64,000 nt of DNA, from the NCBI GenBank assembly GCA_947179485.1, contig OX359248.1, positions 30,513,378-30,577,377 of the forward strand. Reading direction: 5' to 3'. The notes under the pieces are model-generated. The model had not been told where the DNA came from and searched no databases. It saw nothing but the letters and a program-made list of their open reading frames with translations. The translations under genes were made by a program, and so were the position numbers. Source of the DNA: Allacma fusca. Lineage: Eukaryota; Arthropoda; Collembola; Symphypleona; Sminthuridae. Below, in pieces: positions 10,973-23,248 of this stretch. Numbering within the stretch: the first letter of the stretch is position 1; every line of letters begins with the position of its first letter.

Positions 10973-12983
10973 ATGGCTCAGTACTTGCGGTCGTTGTCCA
11001 TCCGGATCCCGGCTGTTACGGCTTGCTTGTTGAATGGACCGGTATATTTGTCTGCACGGGAGTTTTCCCAGTTGGGATCCTTAAGTCCTCATAGTCACAC
11101 CTTCGTACCAGGATTCTACTTACCTTCTGTGAAGCCTAATCAGCATGAGGGTTTGGGAATCAGACCCGGTAATTCCCAACGAAGCCATTTACCACCTTTG
11201 CTTTCAGAGTCTGCCCCTCCGCCTATAGGGAATGGGAAGTTATATGCGGATTTACTTGTATGTCCTCAACCTAAACCTAATCAAAATGAGAAGAATGCGT
11301 CTGCCTTTCCTTCGGATAAAAGTTGCAAAAATCCGGATGGGAAACCAACCCCTGATCAGCTAAATAGGGTGTACCTTGCGTTGCAGGAAGAGGTATTGTA
11401 TGATTTTGGAGTGATTGAAGTTAATTAAGTTGGATTTGTAATGTCGGTTTGTGAAAGTTGAACCTTTGGACGTTTGTTTCTAGATACCAGAAACTTTTTC
11501 ACGAGCTCCAGATTCATCTTTACTCACGGAGGATGTTGTACTGGTAGACAATATTCGAGGCAAAGTTTTTAAGTAAGTTTTGGATGCAGTTAGAGGTTGA
11601 GGAATGGTTATATTGTTTTGATAGGCATGTATCAAAAGGATGAGCAACTACATTAACCTGACTGATGTTTTTAGTTGTGAATGAAACTGAATTCATTGGT
11701 GTATATTGGGTGCGGATATTAATCATTATCAATGATTTTAGTCAGGACACTTGTAATTCGGAGATCCGAGAGGTCAAAGGTCACCGATGTAATGTATTGC
11801 ACGGATACTAGCACTCTGCACCACTTACTTGGGATGGTTTTATGGATTAAGTCAGTGTATACATATACATTAAGAGTATGAAAAACAAATGCTGTGGAAA
11901 GGATGTAATGTGGGAATAATAAATACTGAGGTTAATAAAATTGATTAGCAAATAACGGTGGTAATCTATATTTTCAGTTTTCTAACCTAACCTAAAATCG
12001 ACGTAATGTGACTAACATAATTATGTATGAATACTCCATTCACCAAGAGGGAGTATAAACAAAAGTACCGTGCACACGCAAGGTGCTAATCTACATTATA
12101 CAGGTGACCTTTGACCTATGGTATCTCCGAATTACGTGATTCCTGAACATCATTGTTAGACGATCGACACACTGAATTTAACCAATGCAAGAGGTTTCAA
12201 GAAAAACCAAAACTTGCTGCTAAAGTCAAGTTATGCCATATATTTTGGTCCTAATTTTGTCTCGTTAACTTTTAGGGGCCTGTCAGCATACCTTTCGCAG
12301 TTCTACCTTTTAAGATTTGTCGGTCATTTGAAGTATAGCAGCGTCACCGCAGAAATAGTCAGTATGAGCCAAGACCTAAAAGATGGCAGGGTGGTTGTAC
12401 AATGGCGAATAAAAGGAGTCCTAGGTTTCCGAGTGAGTTACTTAGGTTTAATATTTGGTAACAAGCAAAGTATTAGTGGCCGATTAAGTATAAATGCTTT
12501 TAGTATAATGGCTGTATTCACTAATTGTATCATACGGCTTTATGAATTCTAGCAGTTGTAATGTTGTTGTCGTCGTTCCTGTTTTGCAGGTTTTCCTAAA
12601 ATTTTGGCAGATCAGATTTTGGGATTGGAAAAGTGCCCTCAACCAGAAAGAAACTTGGCATGATGGTATTTCCTATTATGACGTTTCAGGAATTGATGGT
12701 AAAATATACAAGCATACTGTGGATAGGGTGAGTTGAATTTTTCGAATAATTAAATTATGCTCATTATCTTTCGGTAATCCCATATGTATTTCCAATTAAA
12801 GTCATATAGTATAAAGTGTAACTTTTGTTGAAAATTGAATAGGTAATTAAAGATCGTCTCGAGGAGGAACTACACGATAAGAAGTTACGATTATTAGAAA
12901 AACTGAAACTCGCAGGTGCTTCTGGTGCATTCGTCAGTCCTTTAATTATTGTAGGTACCTTAGACTGCATAGCCCCGACGTAG
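10973..12983 (+). CDS. C6orf136-like mitochondrial protein (DUF2358 family), five exons
   Basis: The coding exons are 10973-11392, 11484-11572, 12276-12432, 12590-12727 and 12843-12983. They give 314 residues, against 315 remembered for human C6orf136. All junctions are GT-AG and keep frame; only the first donor (GAG|GTATTG) is weak. The ATG at 10973 is chosen because an in-frame TGA lies at 10949. Residues 1-31 carry Arg and no acidic residue, fitting a mitochondrial presequence. Residues 32-120 look disordered and Pro-rich. The DUF2358 part runs from about 124 to 275. It shows LNRVYLALQEE joined to IPETF, then DVVLVDNIRGKV, a hydrophobic helix, VVVQWRIKGV (like the human RWRLVGL stretch), WHDGISYYDVSG and KIYKHTVDRV. 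A basic and acidic helix (KDRLEEELHDKKLRLLEKLK) leads to a hydrophobic tail. The function of the family is unknown; it has an NTF2-like flavour. An alternative end through the GT at 12954 cannot be excluded. No AATAAA was found downstream. Confidence 0.85.
11771..11783 (+). promoter_or_regulatory. Perfect DR1 nuclear-receptor half-site pair (left)
   Basis: AGGTCAAAGGTCA is two AGGTCA half-sites separated by one base. This is the consensus bound by HNF4, RXR/Ultraspiracle and COUP-TF/Seven-up type receptors. It lies inside the left terminal repeat of the intronic element. Occupancy is inferred, not shown. Confidence 0.6.
12105..12117 (-). promoter_or_regulatory. Perfect DR1 nuclear-receptor half-site pair (right)
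   Basis: TGACCTTTGACCT is the same DR1 sequence on the minus strand, inside the right terminal repeat of the intronic element and 321 bp from the left copy. Having the site conserved in both arms, while neighbouring bases differ, makes simple chance less likely. Confidence 0.6.
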
Positions 12984-15900
12984 TCATCCAATTTTGAGTT
13001 CATCAATGGATCGGAATCAGATGTGAAAAGAGCTACTACTTTAATCTTGACTATATTGTATGAAAGTAATTTTTGTTATATGAACGTTATCGAAATGTAA
13101 TAGAATTCGAAAAAGATATATCAAAGTCATTGCATGTACATATATTGACTCTCCAGTTTATCGATCACGAGCAATTTAGCTTAGTAAAGTGTCTGCCATG
13201 TGTTAATAGTCATTTGGCAAGTTCACTTATGTTACGTCACATGTAATCTTTTCTTATTTTAAGCATAACGTAATTTTAGTATGTGATCGGAGCAGTCGCT
13301 TACAAACACATCCTAACAATGTTTCTAGTCCATTTGAATATTTGAAATTCTTATTGCCTCATTCCCTGGGTTGGGTTGCATATTTTACATGGTTTTGTAT
13401 TCAGTAATAATTGTACGTAATCAAAGGAAATGGCTTTACACGGTTCTCATTAATTTTACACCGATTTTGAAGCTCCGACTTTACAGTATTATAGGTACAT
13501 ACAAGTACAGTGTGTAGAAGTCATCATATCCGTACATATATGCATTTTCATGTAATTCGACCCTATTGTATTAATACAGGTCAACATGATCTCGGGAGAA
13601 TGCGATGGTAGTTATAATAACCTTTGCTTGCTCTTTCCTCGCAGCAATAATCCATAGTAATAAGTCAACTAAAGACCAAGACGTGGGGACCGAGAGCATG
13701 GAATCTACACCGTATATACACCCTTATACCATTAGCATCTGCCTTTTGGAACAAAACTATCCCGGTTCCAACCAACCACCACCTATCTATGGATTGTTAC
13801 TGACTTGCAAATATGTATCTGCCGAGCGTTTATTACATGGGCATCAAAAGATGAATGGAATGATAAAGCACGCTCGAAAGCTCATGACTCCAGATCAAAA
13901 GGTTTTCAACATGATAAAGTATTTTCCTATTTACACCCGGCTTATTAACATTCTTGCAAAGTCGATTTATCTTTTAATGAAGGGCGGTTTCTCCCTATTA
14001 GTAGCAACTGCTTTTACCCTCCCCTCCCTGTCTTAATAGGATCCGTCCATAGGACGTACATATACAAATACGTTCTCCCAATCGTTACCCACTACACCAA
14101 CCTACTTATGTATGTACGATGACATTCAATTATGGTGACAACATTCTTACTTAAAACAATTAAATTTTATATCCCTTCAAGGCAAGTTTGACAAGGAGGA
14201 ATTAAATTTAATCACTTTGTGCCCCCTTTCATACTTCTCTGATAATTAGCTGACGGTAACGAGTTCCCATCAGAATTTCCACACTGTGAGATCCAGCGGA
14301 ACCAAAACCTCCAAGAAAAATTGAAAATAGTAGTCAGTTTCCTTGTTTTCTTTCTCTTCTTGCGGAAATGTCTACCAGCCCTAGGAGATTGTACTGCCTT
14401 GATTGGGGTACTGGGAGTTGAACGTGAGTGTAGCTGTGCACGTGCACCCATCGAATGTACACTTCTCTGGTGTGGATGCAAGGAGGACGTTGAAAACTAA
14501 GAGGAAGTAAATGGAAAATTTTAGGAGGCTCTGGAGAAAAAGAACGTTTGTCTTCCTTGTTGCTGCCTGAGTTCCTCAGGCACTCCGCCGTGAGCACTGA
14601 TTCGATGGTTACTTGTGATTAGTTGGTGAAAGATCTGAGAGAAGAAAGGAAATGCTTGCACGTGTATTAAAATCATGATATTGCATGCAAGTGAGAGGCT
14701 TTGATTTACGGGAAATTACATGACTACAGTATGGAAGAACAGCTTGTACTTCTATACTCATGCACATTGATATGCTTGTACAATTTTTTTATATTTGCTG
14801 TAAGAGTCGGCAACAATATTAAGAAGTGTCTACCTCTCAAGTCTGAAGTTACAATAATATTCAAACCAACTCATCATGTTTCTGTCATCATATCCGGTTG
14901 TGTGGGTGTTCTTCAACATTGGGTAAAATCACGTCTACCTTTTACTTACGGTCTTCATTCATTTTTAATTCAATGTTTACCAATGAAACTTTTATCTCAC
15001 TTTCACAATTTGAATTTCAATAGTACAGATATTTATAAGCAGGGACTGAAAATACTCATTGTCACTCTCACTGCGGAACACTATTCTTAAAGTCTCAATT
15101 CTAATAAGGAGTTTAAGAACACCGTCAATATTAAAACAACTGAAGTTTACACGAAATACCTCCACATGTGGAAGCCTAAAGGCAATAAATACAATTATAA
15201 GTTTATTGTGTAGAAATTGATGCAGAGTTATCCATTAGTAAACTATGCATACGTACAATTGAAAGTGTATATAGAGTAGATACTAGGAAAAAACTTCTGC
15301 CCGGTAAATATTTTACTTAATTATAGTTAAACATAATGCAATAATTTTAATCTGGCGTATTTGAAAACTTGTGAATGATTAACACGTATTTAGTTAATTC
15401 TTTAAAATTGAAAACCGGATTCTCTTACAATTAATGATAGATTGAAAGCGGAATTAAAATATTTTATTTCTACGAAACGTAACATCTGAGTGTAGTCAAT
15501 ATTGATGGGCACATATGAAAATTTTGCTGGTCCAACATGAACCCCGAACTTTTTCCATTGACTCCTTGTGTATAATTTTAGGAACCATTATGACGTATGT
15601 ATGTACGTAAATGGGTGTGCATGTAGACAATGACATGTAGCATGTGCTATTTACTTTTACGTAGAAACGGCCAATTTGTATGACAAATTTTCCTATAAAT
15701 TTAATTCAAGTTCCTGGAAGCACACAGTTATAAGTTAGTCTATCTGTACATATGCACATAATGGATGTATAAATAATTACAGTGTAGCAGTACAGTCACT
15801 TTCACATGTACACCCTTTAACTAGCTTAATTGCGTGAAAAGTGACTTTTCCGTATTACTTTAAACATAGTGTTACGTAAACAAGTGTCTTGGGTTTTAAA

Positions 15901-15993
15901 TAAAACGTGTGTGTATAGCTGCAAACATTTTTGAGACATCAAAAATTCAAGTTGTTTAAACCGATACGCATGTAGAAGGATGCCTTATTGTAC
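12984..15993. other. Non-coding DNA downstream of the C6orf136-like gene
   Basis: This should include the 3' UTR of the upstream gene, but I find no clear AATAAA. A 143-codon frame at 13605-14036 and a 129-codon frame at 14701-15090 lack recognisable motifs and convincing splice support. Nothing else is seen. Confidence 0.45.
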
Positions 15994-16948
15994 GTCACGC
16001 TTAGTGCATCGCATGGGTACAAAAATGCTGTACCTGGACCTGGACCTGGACCCAAATACTGGGTACCGGCAAAACTCGTACCCATACCCGTACCTGATTA
16101 TAAGTACCCATTAAATAAATGTTGGTACCTGGACCTGATTATTTTGCAAGTAGTGCGTACCTGTACCTGAATTTTACCCGTACCCAAAATATACCCAATA
16201 TATGGACCTGTACCTGAACAATTTTCCTGCGTACCTGTACCCAATCAGGTACTTTAAAAGGAATTACTGTAAACAACTCAATATGATGACATTCGATGAT
16301 TTACATCACAGCAATTACAAGCTATAGAAAATTCTGCCTCGCCATAATTTTTGCAAAGCTAGACATCTTAATGGAACTATAACTTCTATACATCTGAAGT
16401 ATTGCCATCTTCAATTATTAAATCTTCCACTTCTAGGTCATCCTCCATAACCATAATATCATTTAACTCCATTTTGATTGAATCACAAGTGGAATTTGTA
16501 ATTACACATACTTATTGCTGGCACGTTGTGCTAAGTTGGTTAACCATCTCTATTGCTTAAACGTATGCTTTTCAAAAATTACGATGCATTCCTGAAAACA
16601 CGCTGAATAGCAAAATAAATCTTTAGATCGGAGAGAGCCACGTACTACACTAGATACCTCGTAAGGTGGATTTCTGTTCGTAAAAGTACCCAGATTTTCA
16701 GGTACTAATTCATCAGGTCCAGGTATATTGGAAGCTTGTACCTGTTCCTGTCAGGTACAACCCAAACACTTCCAAGTTTGTACCTGTACCCAACACCTGG
16801 TTTTGTACCCAAAATTTGGGTACATATGGCTAGTACCCATAAAGTACCCATTCAGTTTGGGTACTTAAACAGAGTACCCATTTCGGACCTGGACCTGTAC
16901 CCAAATACTCAGGTACTACCTGTACCCATGCGATGCACTGGTCACGCT
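15994..16948. mobile_element. Non-autonomous hAT-type DNA transposon with its target duplication
   Basis: The element is 16002-16940 (939 bp). GTCACGCT occurs immediately left (15994-16001) and right (16941-16948), a perfect 8-bp target duplication as made by hAT transposases. The termini are inverted: AGTGCATCGCATGGGTAC is identical at both ends, preceded by T on the left and C on the right, matching the hAT YARNG terminus. Below each end lies a block of about 245 bp packed with GTAC in words such as GTACCTG and GTACCC (about 14 copies at 16016-16258 and 15 at 16686-16928). Clustered subterminal motifs are typical transposase-binding sites in hAT elements such as Ac. The middle (16260-16680) is AT-rich with no credible coding frame. 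The element therefore depends on an enzyme supplied elsewhere. Confidence 0.88.
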
Positions 16949-17883
16949 TACGGCACTTATAAATACAGAGTCAGGTTGACATGGGATGATGTGCTAGTGA
17001 AAAGTGCATGTCTGAGTTTTGTCTGAAGTGGTTCCATATAAGAGTCAGAAAGCTGACAAGATTTTCAAGGGAGCGGGAAGGAGCTCAGGAGGATGATAAT
17101 GGGAGACGCCAAGTCAGGAAATTAAAGATGAGACTGATTAGGAAAAATAGGCGGCTTTTTATAGGATGCTCTCCCACTCCAAATGCTCCCAGTCCTCTCA
17201 TGCAGTTAGTAGTAAGTTTGTATAGTAAAAGCTCCTCTATCCATCTCTCCAGAGCCACTCGTCATCACTACAAATATATGGGGTAAGTTCCCTCTCCAAA
17301 GGATTTTTCTGGCAATTGCTTTGCTTTCGAAACACGTAATTATACCCAAATATATAATGTATAAAAGCTAAAAGCGTATCATTCCAAATTGATTTTCTCC
17401 CTTGGCTTGATGTACACGACCCAACGACAAGACAAGCTTGTCATTAGGTTTCTGACATGTGTTCAAATTCCAAGTGGGTTTGGTATATCTACGCACAACG
17501 CTTCGTTGCTGTACTATACATACGTACATATATCAAAGTATTAAACACTTGTTAATTACTACGTGACACTTCTTTTTTTCCCTTAAAATTCTCTGATGAG
17601 GAGACCCCGCTAGTGTTTTACATTTCTTTTTATGTCTCCCTCCAGCAGACGCACATAAACATAATTACGCACTGACATATGTATGTATGTATGCACAGGA
17701 AACTTATACAAAAGTGTGAGTCTCAGCAAGTGTTTGACATCTTCTCGACGTTCTTGTTGTTACGTTAAAAGTCCAATAAAAAGTAAAACTGGTGCTTGGG
17801 ATAATAGACACCTAATAGAGTCAGTAGATTTCCAAGTCAGTGAACAATGTCAGGCTTTTAGAAAAACAAGTGTCGTTTTTTTC

Positions 17884-17906
17884 CTCTCTCTCTCTCTCTC
17901 TCTCTC
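17884..17906. repeat. (CT)n microsatellite
   Basis: A CT run of about 11 units. Confidence 0.9.
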
Positions 17907-19452
17907 CTTTATGCAAAAATACTGCTTACACAGTATACATAGGGTCTAATATGCTCATTTATATGCAGTTGTTTTACAAGTATAAACCTTAATTTTTTAT
18001 ACAGTAGAAACTTCAAAGGACTCATATCTTGAAAGAAGAGAGTTATCCGTCACAAAGGGACATAGCTATTTAGAATAAGATTTGGATTTTAGTACGAACC
18101 CTCAATTTATATTATGCAAGGTCTATATGCATTTTTCTTTTGAAATTTAAATCTTTTACTCCCTCCTGTATACACACTCCTCCATTCACACCTTCTTCCC
18201 TCCCGAGCTCCCAACCTCCTCGAATTTACTTTTCCAATTTACACCCAACGCCGTTGAAAAGTTTCGCCCCAGCTTTACGAACTTAAGTTTCTTTAATGCA
18301 TCTCCATTAAAAGAAGCAAGTCAAGGAAGGATTACTTTCCCTCCCTGGAAATTCTATCCCAAATTGAAAATCTTGACAATCTTCCCCATATTTTGCCTTG
18401 TTTAAAGCCTAAAATTGGATTCTCCATGTGTGCGTTGCAACATTCGATGCAGAGTATTACACGCATTATGCAGGTCCATGTGAAATGTGTGCACACAAAT
18501 CCGAAAACTTTTACTTGTGGTCCGGAGGAACATCAAACCTTATAATTTTTAGCATCCGGACTTGGTCGTAATCATATTTGTTAAAATAAAGTGCTTCCTC
18601 AAGTGTGTTATTCACTTCAATTAAATCCTGTTCCTTTGAGTCCTTCACATTTGAAATATTTTAATTAATTACTAAAAAGGGAACATTTCTATAATATGGA
18701 ACCCGATAAGGTCTCCGTTGCTCATACGAATAGGAGAAGTACCAAAATACGTCTGTAATAAGTTTGTTATACATTTTTTGAAGTCTTAATTTAATTATTG
18801 ATGTATATGCATCACAGATAATAACATTGTAGAATAATGTATGTATAACATTATTGAATGTATGTATATTCGATGCGGAGCAATTTTACGGGAAGGATTC
18901 TCTACCAGAGCTCGCTATTGTTTGATTGTAAAATGAACCAATCCGAACCTGATAACTTGTAAATGGAAAGCGTAGGAATTTGCATACAAGTGTTATTAGC
19001 AGAGCTCAAATCCCACTGAATCCTGAGGGTAGCCACAGCAGTATGAAGGAATGGACGGGTTGTTTTGTGAAGCCTAAACAAAGCACGGGATCCGCTTCCT
19101 GTACGAAGGGATTCGACAGCGATAATTATCCTTTGGTTATTGGGGCTCCCCCCTACTATACATATGTACATATACACATCCCTGCTGTCCTACGGATTCA
19201 ACGGGTGCCAGAGCCCTGTACAAAGGAGGAAAACAACCATCTATGACTGAGCATACATCTATGATTGGCCAAACATTTGGAAAAGTAATATTTCCTCTAC
19301 TATACACATGCCTTTAGTTACTTGACGGACCTACGGATTCAATTGAATGAAGCTTTCCGCTCTAAATCCCTTGAAACGACTTTGAAATCAATGAGGAAAT
19401 GCGACCTCCATCAAGACCAGCTCATGTTGGTTACTCACAGATGACTACGTAT

Positions 19453-19491
19453 ACACACACAGAGAGACACACACACACACACACACACACA
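19453..19491. repeat. (AC)n microsatellite
   Basis: AC repeat interrupted once by AGAGAG. Confidence 0.9.
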
Positions 19492-19808
19492 AATCCATAT
19501 GTTTATACAAGATCTATTCCTGGACCTGCATACGCACATATAATAGATACATAAAAAGATCTGCCACTAAAATTCTAACATTGATGCTTACACTGATGCT
19601 TACAAGCGGAGGGTGAAACTGCCGCGGAGCAAGTCTTCAGCCCGAAATTCACGGTCTCAAGAAATTTTTGAACATGTCAGCAAAAAAAATATAAAAGTCG
19701 ATGGAATCCTCAAAATGACAGCCCATCACCCCCACTGCCCAATATTAGTTGAAATCATTCAACGTCTTTTTACAGTTAGAAAAATATTTAAAGCTTATAC
19801 TTGATTCT

Positions 19809-19847
19809 TGTGTGTGTGTGTATGTGTGTGTGTGTGCGTCTGTGTGG
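19809..19847. repeat. (GT)n microsatellite
   Basis: Interrupted GT repeat (one TATG, one GCGTC). Confidence 0.9.
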
Positions 19848-21631
19848 GTAAATCAAGGAAGCTGCGAGGATGTACAGTAGGAGAAGCAGCATTGCCAGTA
19901 GTGTAAAAGTTGGAGATAGAAAAAAACCAAGGGAAAACATTCCGCTTGGGAAAGTTGGAGTGAGAGGAAGCCGATATTTCTTTAGTGAGATATATCCTTT
20001 TGCTTTTAAAAAGAGAGAGAGAGAGTGAGGGAAGAAAAGAAATAGCCGAGCTTTTTTATCATTCTTTTCTTCATTTCCATTCATGTTGAAGTTTACTTAC
20101 TTATCCTCGGTCGATCCTCTTCTCTCACTAGCCCAAGTAAGTATTACTGAGGCCTGTGAAACCGTCCGAATTCGGATGTATTTAAAAGCCTGGACAGACA
20201 CACACACACACCGGTCTTTATAGTACGGAGTCAGAGCCGCAGTAGCCCAAGTCCAAGCTTAAGTTGCCAGCAAACAAGGAAATCGAGTGAAAAAAATTGC
20301 AAAAGATTCCTACAGCAATCGTATAGATAGATACTTATAAAATAAACACAAACTTTTCCCTCGTCTGTGTCTCTAAGCCTTTATACGTACAGGACAGGAC
20401 TACAGGACCCTATATAGTAACTAAGACACACACACTACTGAGAGACTCCAGACCACATAGAAAAATAGTATAAAGTCCAAGAAAATAACCCAAAAAGAGG
20501 AATCTACGAAAGAGTAATAAACTCGCACGGACTCATAATAGAGTTTTACTTTTGTGTAATACCTTGTGTATATATGAGGACTTTGTATAAATACTTTTGT
20601 ATGCTGTACATACATACCTACACCCAACCCTGATTGAATGCATGGGACCCCCCTATGTATATATAGAGTAAAACGTTCGGAAGAAAAATAACACATCCCG
20701 CTTTGAACTACTAAGAAGAAAAAAAAACCACGTCAGAATGAATCCTTCCACTATCCAAGTGTAACTAATAAAAATTCTTTAGAAAGCTCCCACAACTGAG
20801 ATCCGGTCAACTCTCAAGATTTGCTTCGTCCGTCACTCCCCGTCCATTTCCCTCCCTCATAGTCCTTGATTCCTCCAGTATACCTATTCAATTTGATGAA
20901 GACGAGCAGAGTCGGAGGAGACGGTTGAAAATAATATAAAGAAACCAAATGAAACACCGTATAAAAACATTTTCTTTAGCCGTCGTCCAACTCCCTTGTA
21001 TTTCCTTACTTTTAGTCTCCCTCACTCCCCACTCTGGAGGAGCCTTTTTTCCCAGCCTGAACATATCAACGAATTTCCTCTTTTCTCTATGAATTCCAAG
21101 TCAACCTCATATCTCAACCTTAAGGTTTTGATCTTTTTTTTCCTTTCGCAGAAATCATTTTTCTTCCTTCATATGTGAGGTTGTGTCTTGCAGTGCCAAG
21201 AAGTGCATTTCATATATTGGTTAACTAGTACCATATTAAGGTATTCACCCTATAAGGTAGATACATGTATTTTGCAAGTGCATGCATGTGTCCATGCAAT
21301 CTATTTTTAGCAACAATACTATAAAGGGGCTGAGAGTCGAGGCAAAGGACAGGAGAAATAGAACAGCCATTTGGAAAATTGTCGCGTAATTTTCACCCAC
21401 ACTCAGAGATATCTGGGAGGGTAATTTATACCGGGGAATCCTATACCTAAAGGGAAGTTAAGCTTGTACGGAAGTGCCAGACTCTCTTGACTGGTAGTGC
21501 CCATTCTCATAATTGAAGTTACTTGAAGGATTTGTGAAGGAGTACCATTGTCTTTCTTGCCAGTAGATCTTTTTGGAAGTAGCCTCATATGTAGGGTTGT
21601 CTACAGATCAGGGAAAGCTACTATCTAATAA

Positions 21632-21690
21632 GCTCTCTCTCTCTCTATCTCTCTCTCTCTGCCTCTCTGTCTGTCTCTACCTCTCTGCAG
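21632..21690. repeat. Imperfect (CT)n tract
   Basis: CT repeat with CTAT, CTGC and CTGT interruptions. Confidence 0.85.
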
Positions 21691-21817
21691 TAGAGTCCGG
21701 CCATCCATAGACACGGTCGTTGTAACTTCATATAAAGGGGTGAATGTAGTGTAGCGTAATGAGCACATATACAGTAAGAGTTAGAACAGTAATATGGAAG
21801 GGGCTGGGAGGAAGATA

Positions 21818-23248
21818 CCCGAGTAGAAATTTTGGTCAGTGCACCGTTACTAGTACGTCAAAAATTGACGTCAATCGGTCCGAACAACGTCCAGTTGTGA
21901 CGTCCAGCTGAATACAATATGTCCGCTTTGACAACAACAGCTGAACGTCAGATACTTACGAAAATATTACTTTAAAACGGGACGTCTGGTTTACGTCAAA
22001 TTTGTCGTTTAGGCAACGCAATTTATGGTCCCCATTTCACCTAGGTTAAAATATTATTTACTGATTAAATTCCATTACAAAAAAATTATTAAGTAATGCA
22101 TTTCATATTTCTCTCCAGATAATCATTCATAGGTATTTAACCCGTATTCTTCAGTCCTAATTCCTGATCTCATTTTCTGCGCACTCCAAACGGAAAAACG
22201 AAGTCTGAAAATAACAGAAATATTTATTTGCTTTATATATTCCGTTGTAACTTAAAATAAGGCCCAGCAATTAATCACCTACTTTTTTAAAAAAACTTGC
22301 AGCTAAATAACACCTTAGATCATTGTACGTATTCACAACTTATTTTTTGTTTGTCCTTGTACATGAAACTTTTTACTTGATAGAAGTTGATTATTACTGG
22401 TAGGTATATACATATACGTGATAATATTGGTGGCACTTAAATGTACTATTAATGCTCAAAGTTGACAGCCGTTTGAAACTATAATAATATTATTATTGAT
22501 AATAATTAAAAATTACAATTTCTTAACTTCACCATAAGCACGTCCTTATCTACATTCACTTCTGTATAGCTATGTATCAAAGTACCTTTGATATACAGTA
22601 CATAGTTAAAACTAAAATTCTAATAACTGTAAGTTCCTGCTGAAATGACACACATGACTTGTATTATCGTTTAAAATAATAATTTATATTGCTTACCTGA
22701 AAAAATTTACAAACGGAACCCCGAACCTTTGACTGTTGGAACTTACAATTAGAAGTTAGAGCGAAGTGATAAATGAGTCATGTCATTTAAAGTTTGAACT
22801 TGGAGCTTATACAAACTTGGTCTAAACAACGCTCCCGGTCAGTTTGTAAGTACGCATGTGCTGAGTTTACAATGTTTGACCTAAATTTGACGTTGTAATA
22901 ACGACCGGGCTTGACATAATAGCTAGGTGTATAGGAGGCAAGCGCTAGAATCTATTGGTATTTACGTCAGGTTCACGTAAATATAGCCTTCGGTATAGTT
23001 ACTGTCGTTATATGCCGGGAATTTTACGTTAAGAAAACGTTATGAATGTTCTATTAATTAACGTTAGAACTTGATGTTCAAAGAACGCTGTTCATTCGTT
23101 GCGAATTGTGGTTCATATTTGTGGTAGTCACATTGACGTTCATACGACATCCCGCAAATGACCGAAAATTTGAGTTTAGTCAATTTAACGTCAACGACCG
23201 TCAATTACCATATCCAGACGTTCAGCTGATCAACCGTTTCTACTCGGG
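21818..23248. mobile_element. TA-flanked inverted-repeat element with subterminal ACGT clusters
   Basis: CCCGAGTAGAAA at 21818 is matched by its exact reverse complement TTTCTACTCGGG ending at 23248. Each end is bordered by TA (21816-21817 and 23249-23250), as in Tc1/mariner-like insertions. The left 200 bp holds seven ACGT tetramers, mostly in GACGTC-like or ACGTCA contexts. The right 350 bp holds about nine. The centre (about 22,020-22,880) is AT-rich and free of them. No transposase frame is visible in the 1,431 bp, so it would be non-autonomous. The 12-bp inverted repeat is short and the superfamily is not certain. Confidence 0.6.

Larger units (their letters stand above)
11756..12132. 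mobile_element. Inverted-repeat element (MITE-like) in intron 2
   Basis: The ends are inverted copies. Left is ATTCGGAGATCC, then GAGAGGTCAAAGGTCACC. The reverse complement of the right is ATTCGGAGATACC, then ATAGGTCAAAGGTCACC. Weaker similarity (TAGCAC, CTTGC or TCTGC) continues to about 75 bp from each end. Both ends are bordered by TA (11754-11755 and 12133-12134), as in Tc1/mariner-like insertions. At 377 bp it has no coding capacity. It fills more than half of the 703-nt intron between coding exons 2 and 3. The family cannot be named from the sequence alone. Confidence 0.6.
16949..21815. other. Intergenic DNA with microsatellites
   Basis: I see no gene. Base composition is visibly less AT-rich than at 1-10 kb, with many short words such as CCTCCC, GGGAAA and TACATA. 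Microsatellites are listed separately. Confidence 0.45.

Noticed and set aside
13605-14036. 143-codon frame starting with a hydrophobic segment, downstream of the C6orf136-like gene
   Set aside because: It has a signal-like start and an acceptor-like TTAATACAG just before it, but no recognisable family and no proven splice partner. One such frame is expected by chance in 64 kb. It would deserve a look if transcripts cover it.
14701-15090. 129-codon frame
   Set aside because: No motif, AT-biased composition, and no splice or promoter context.
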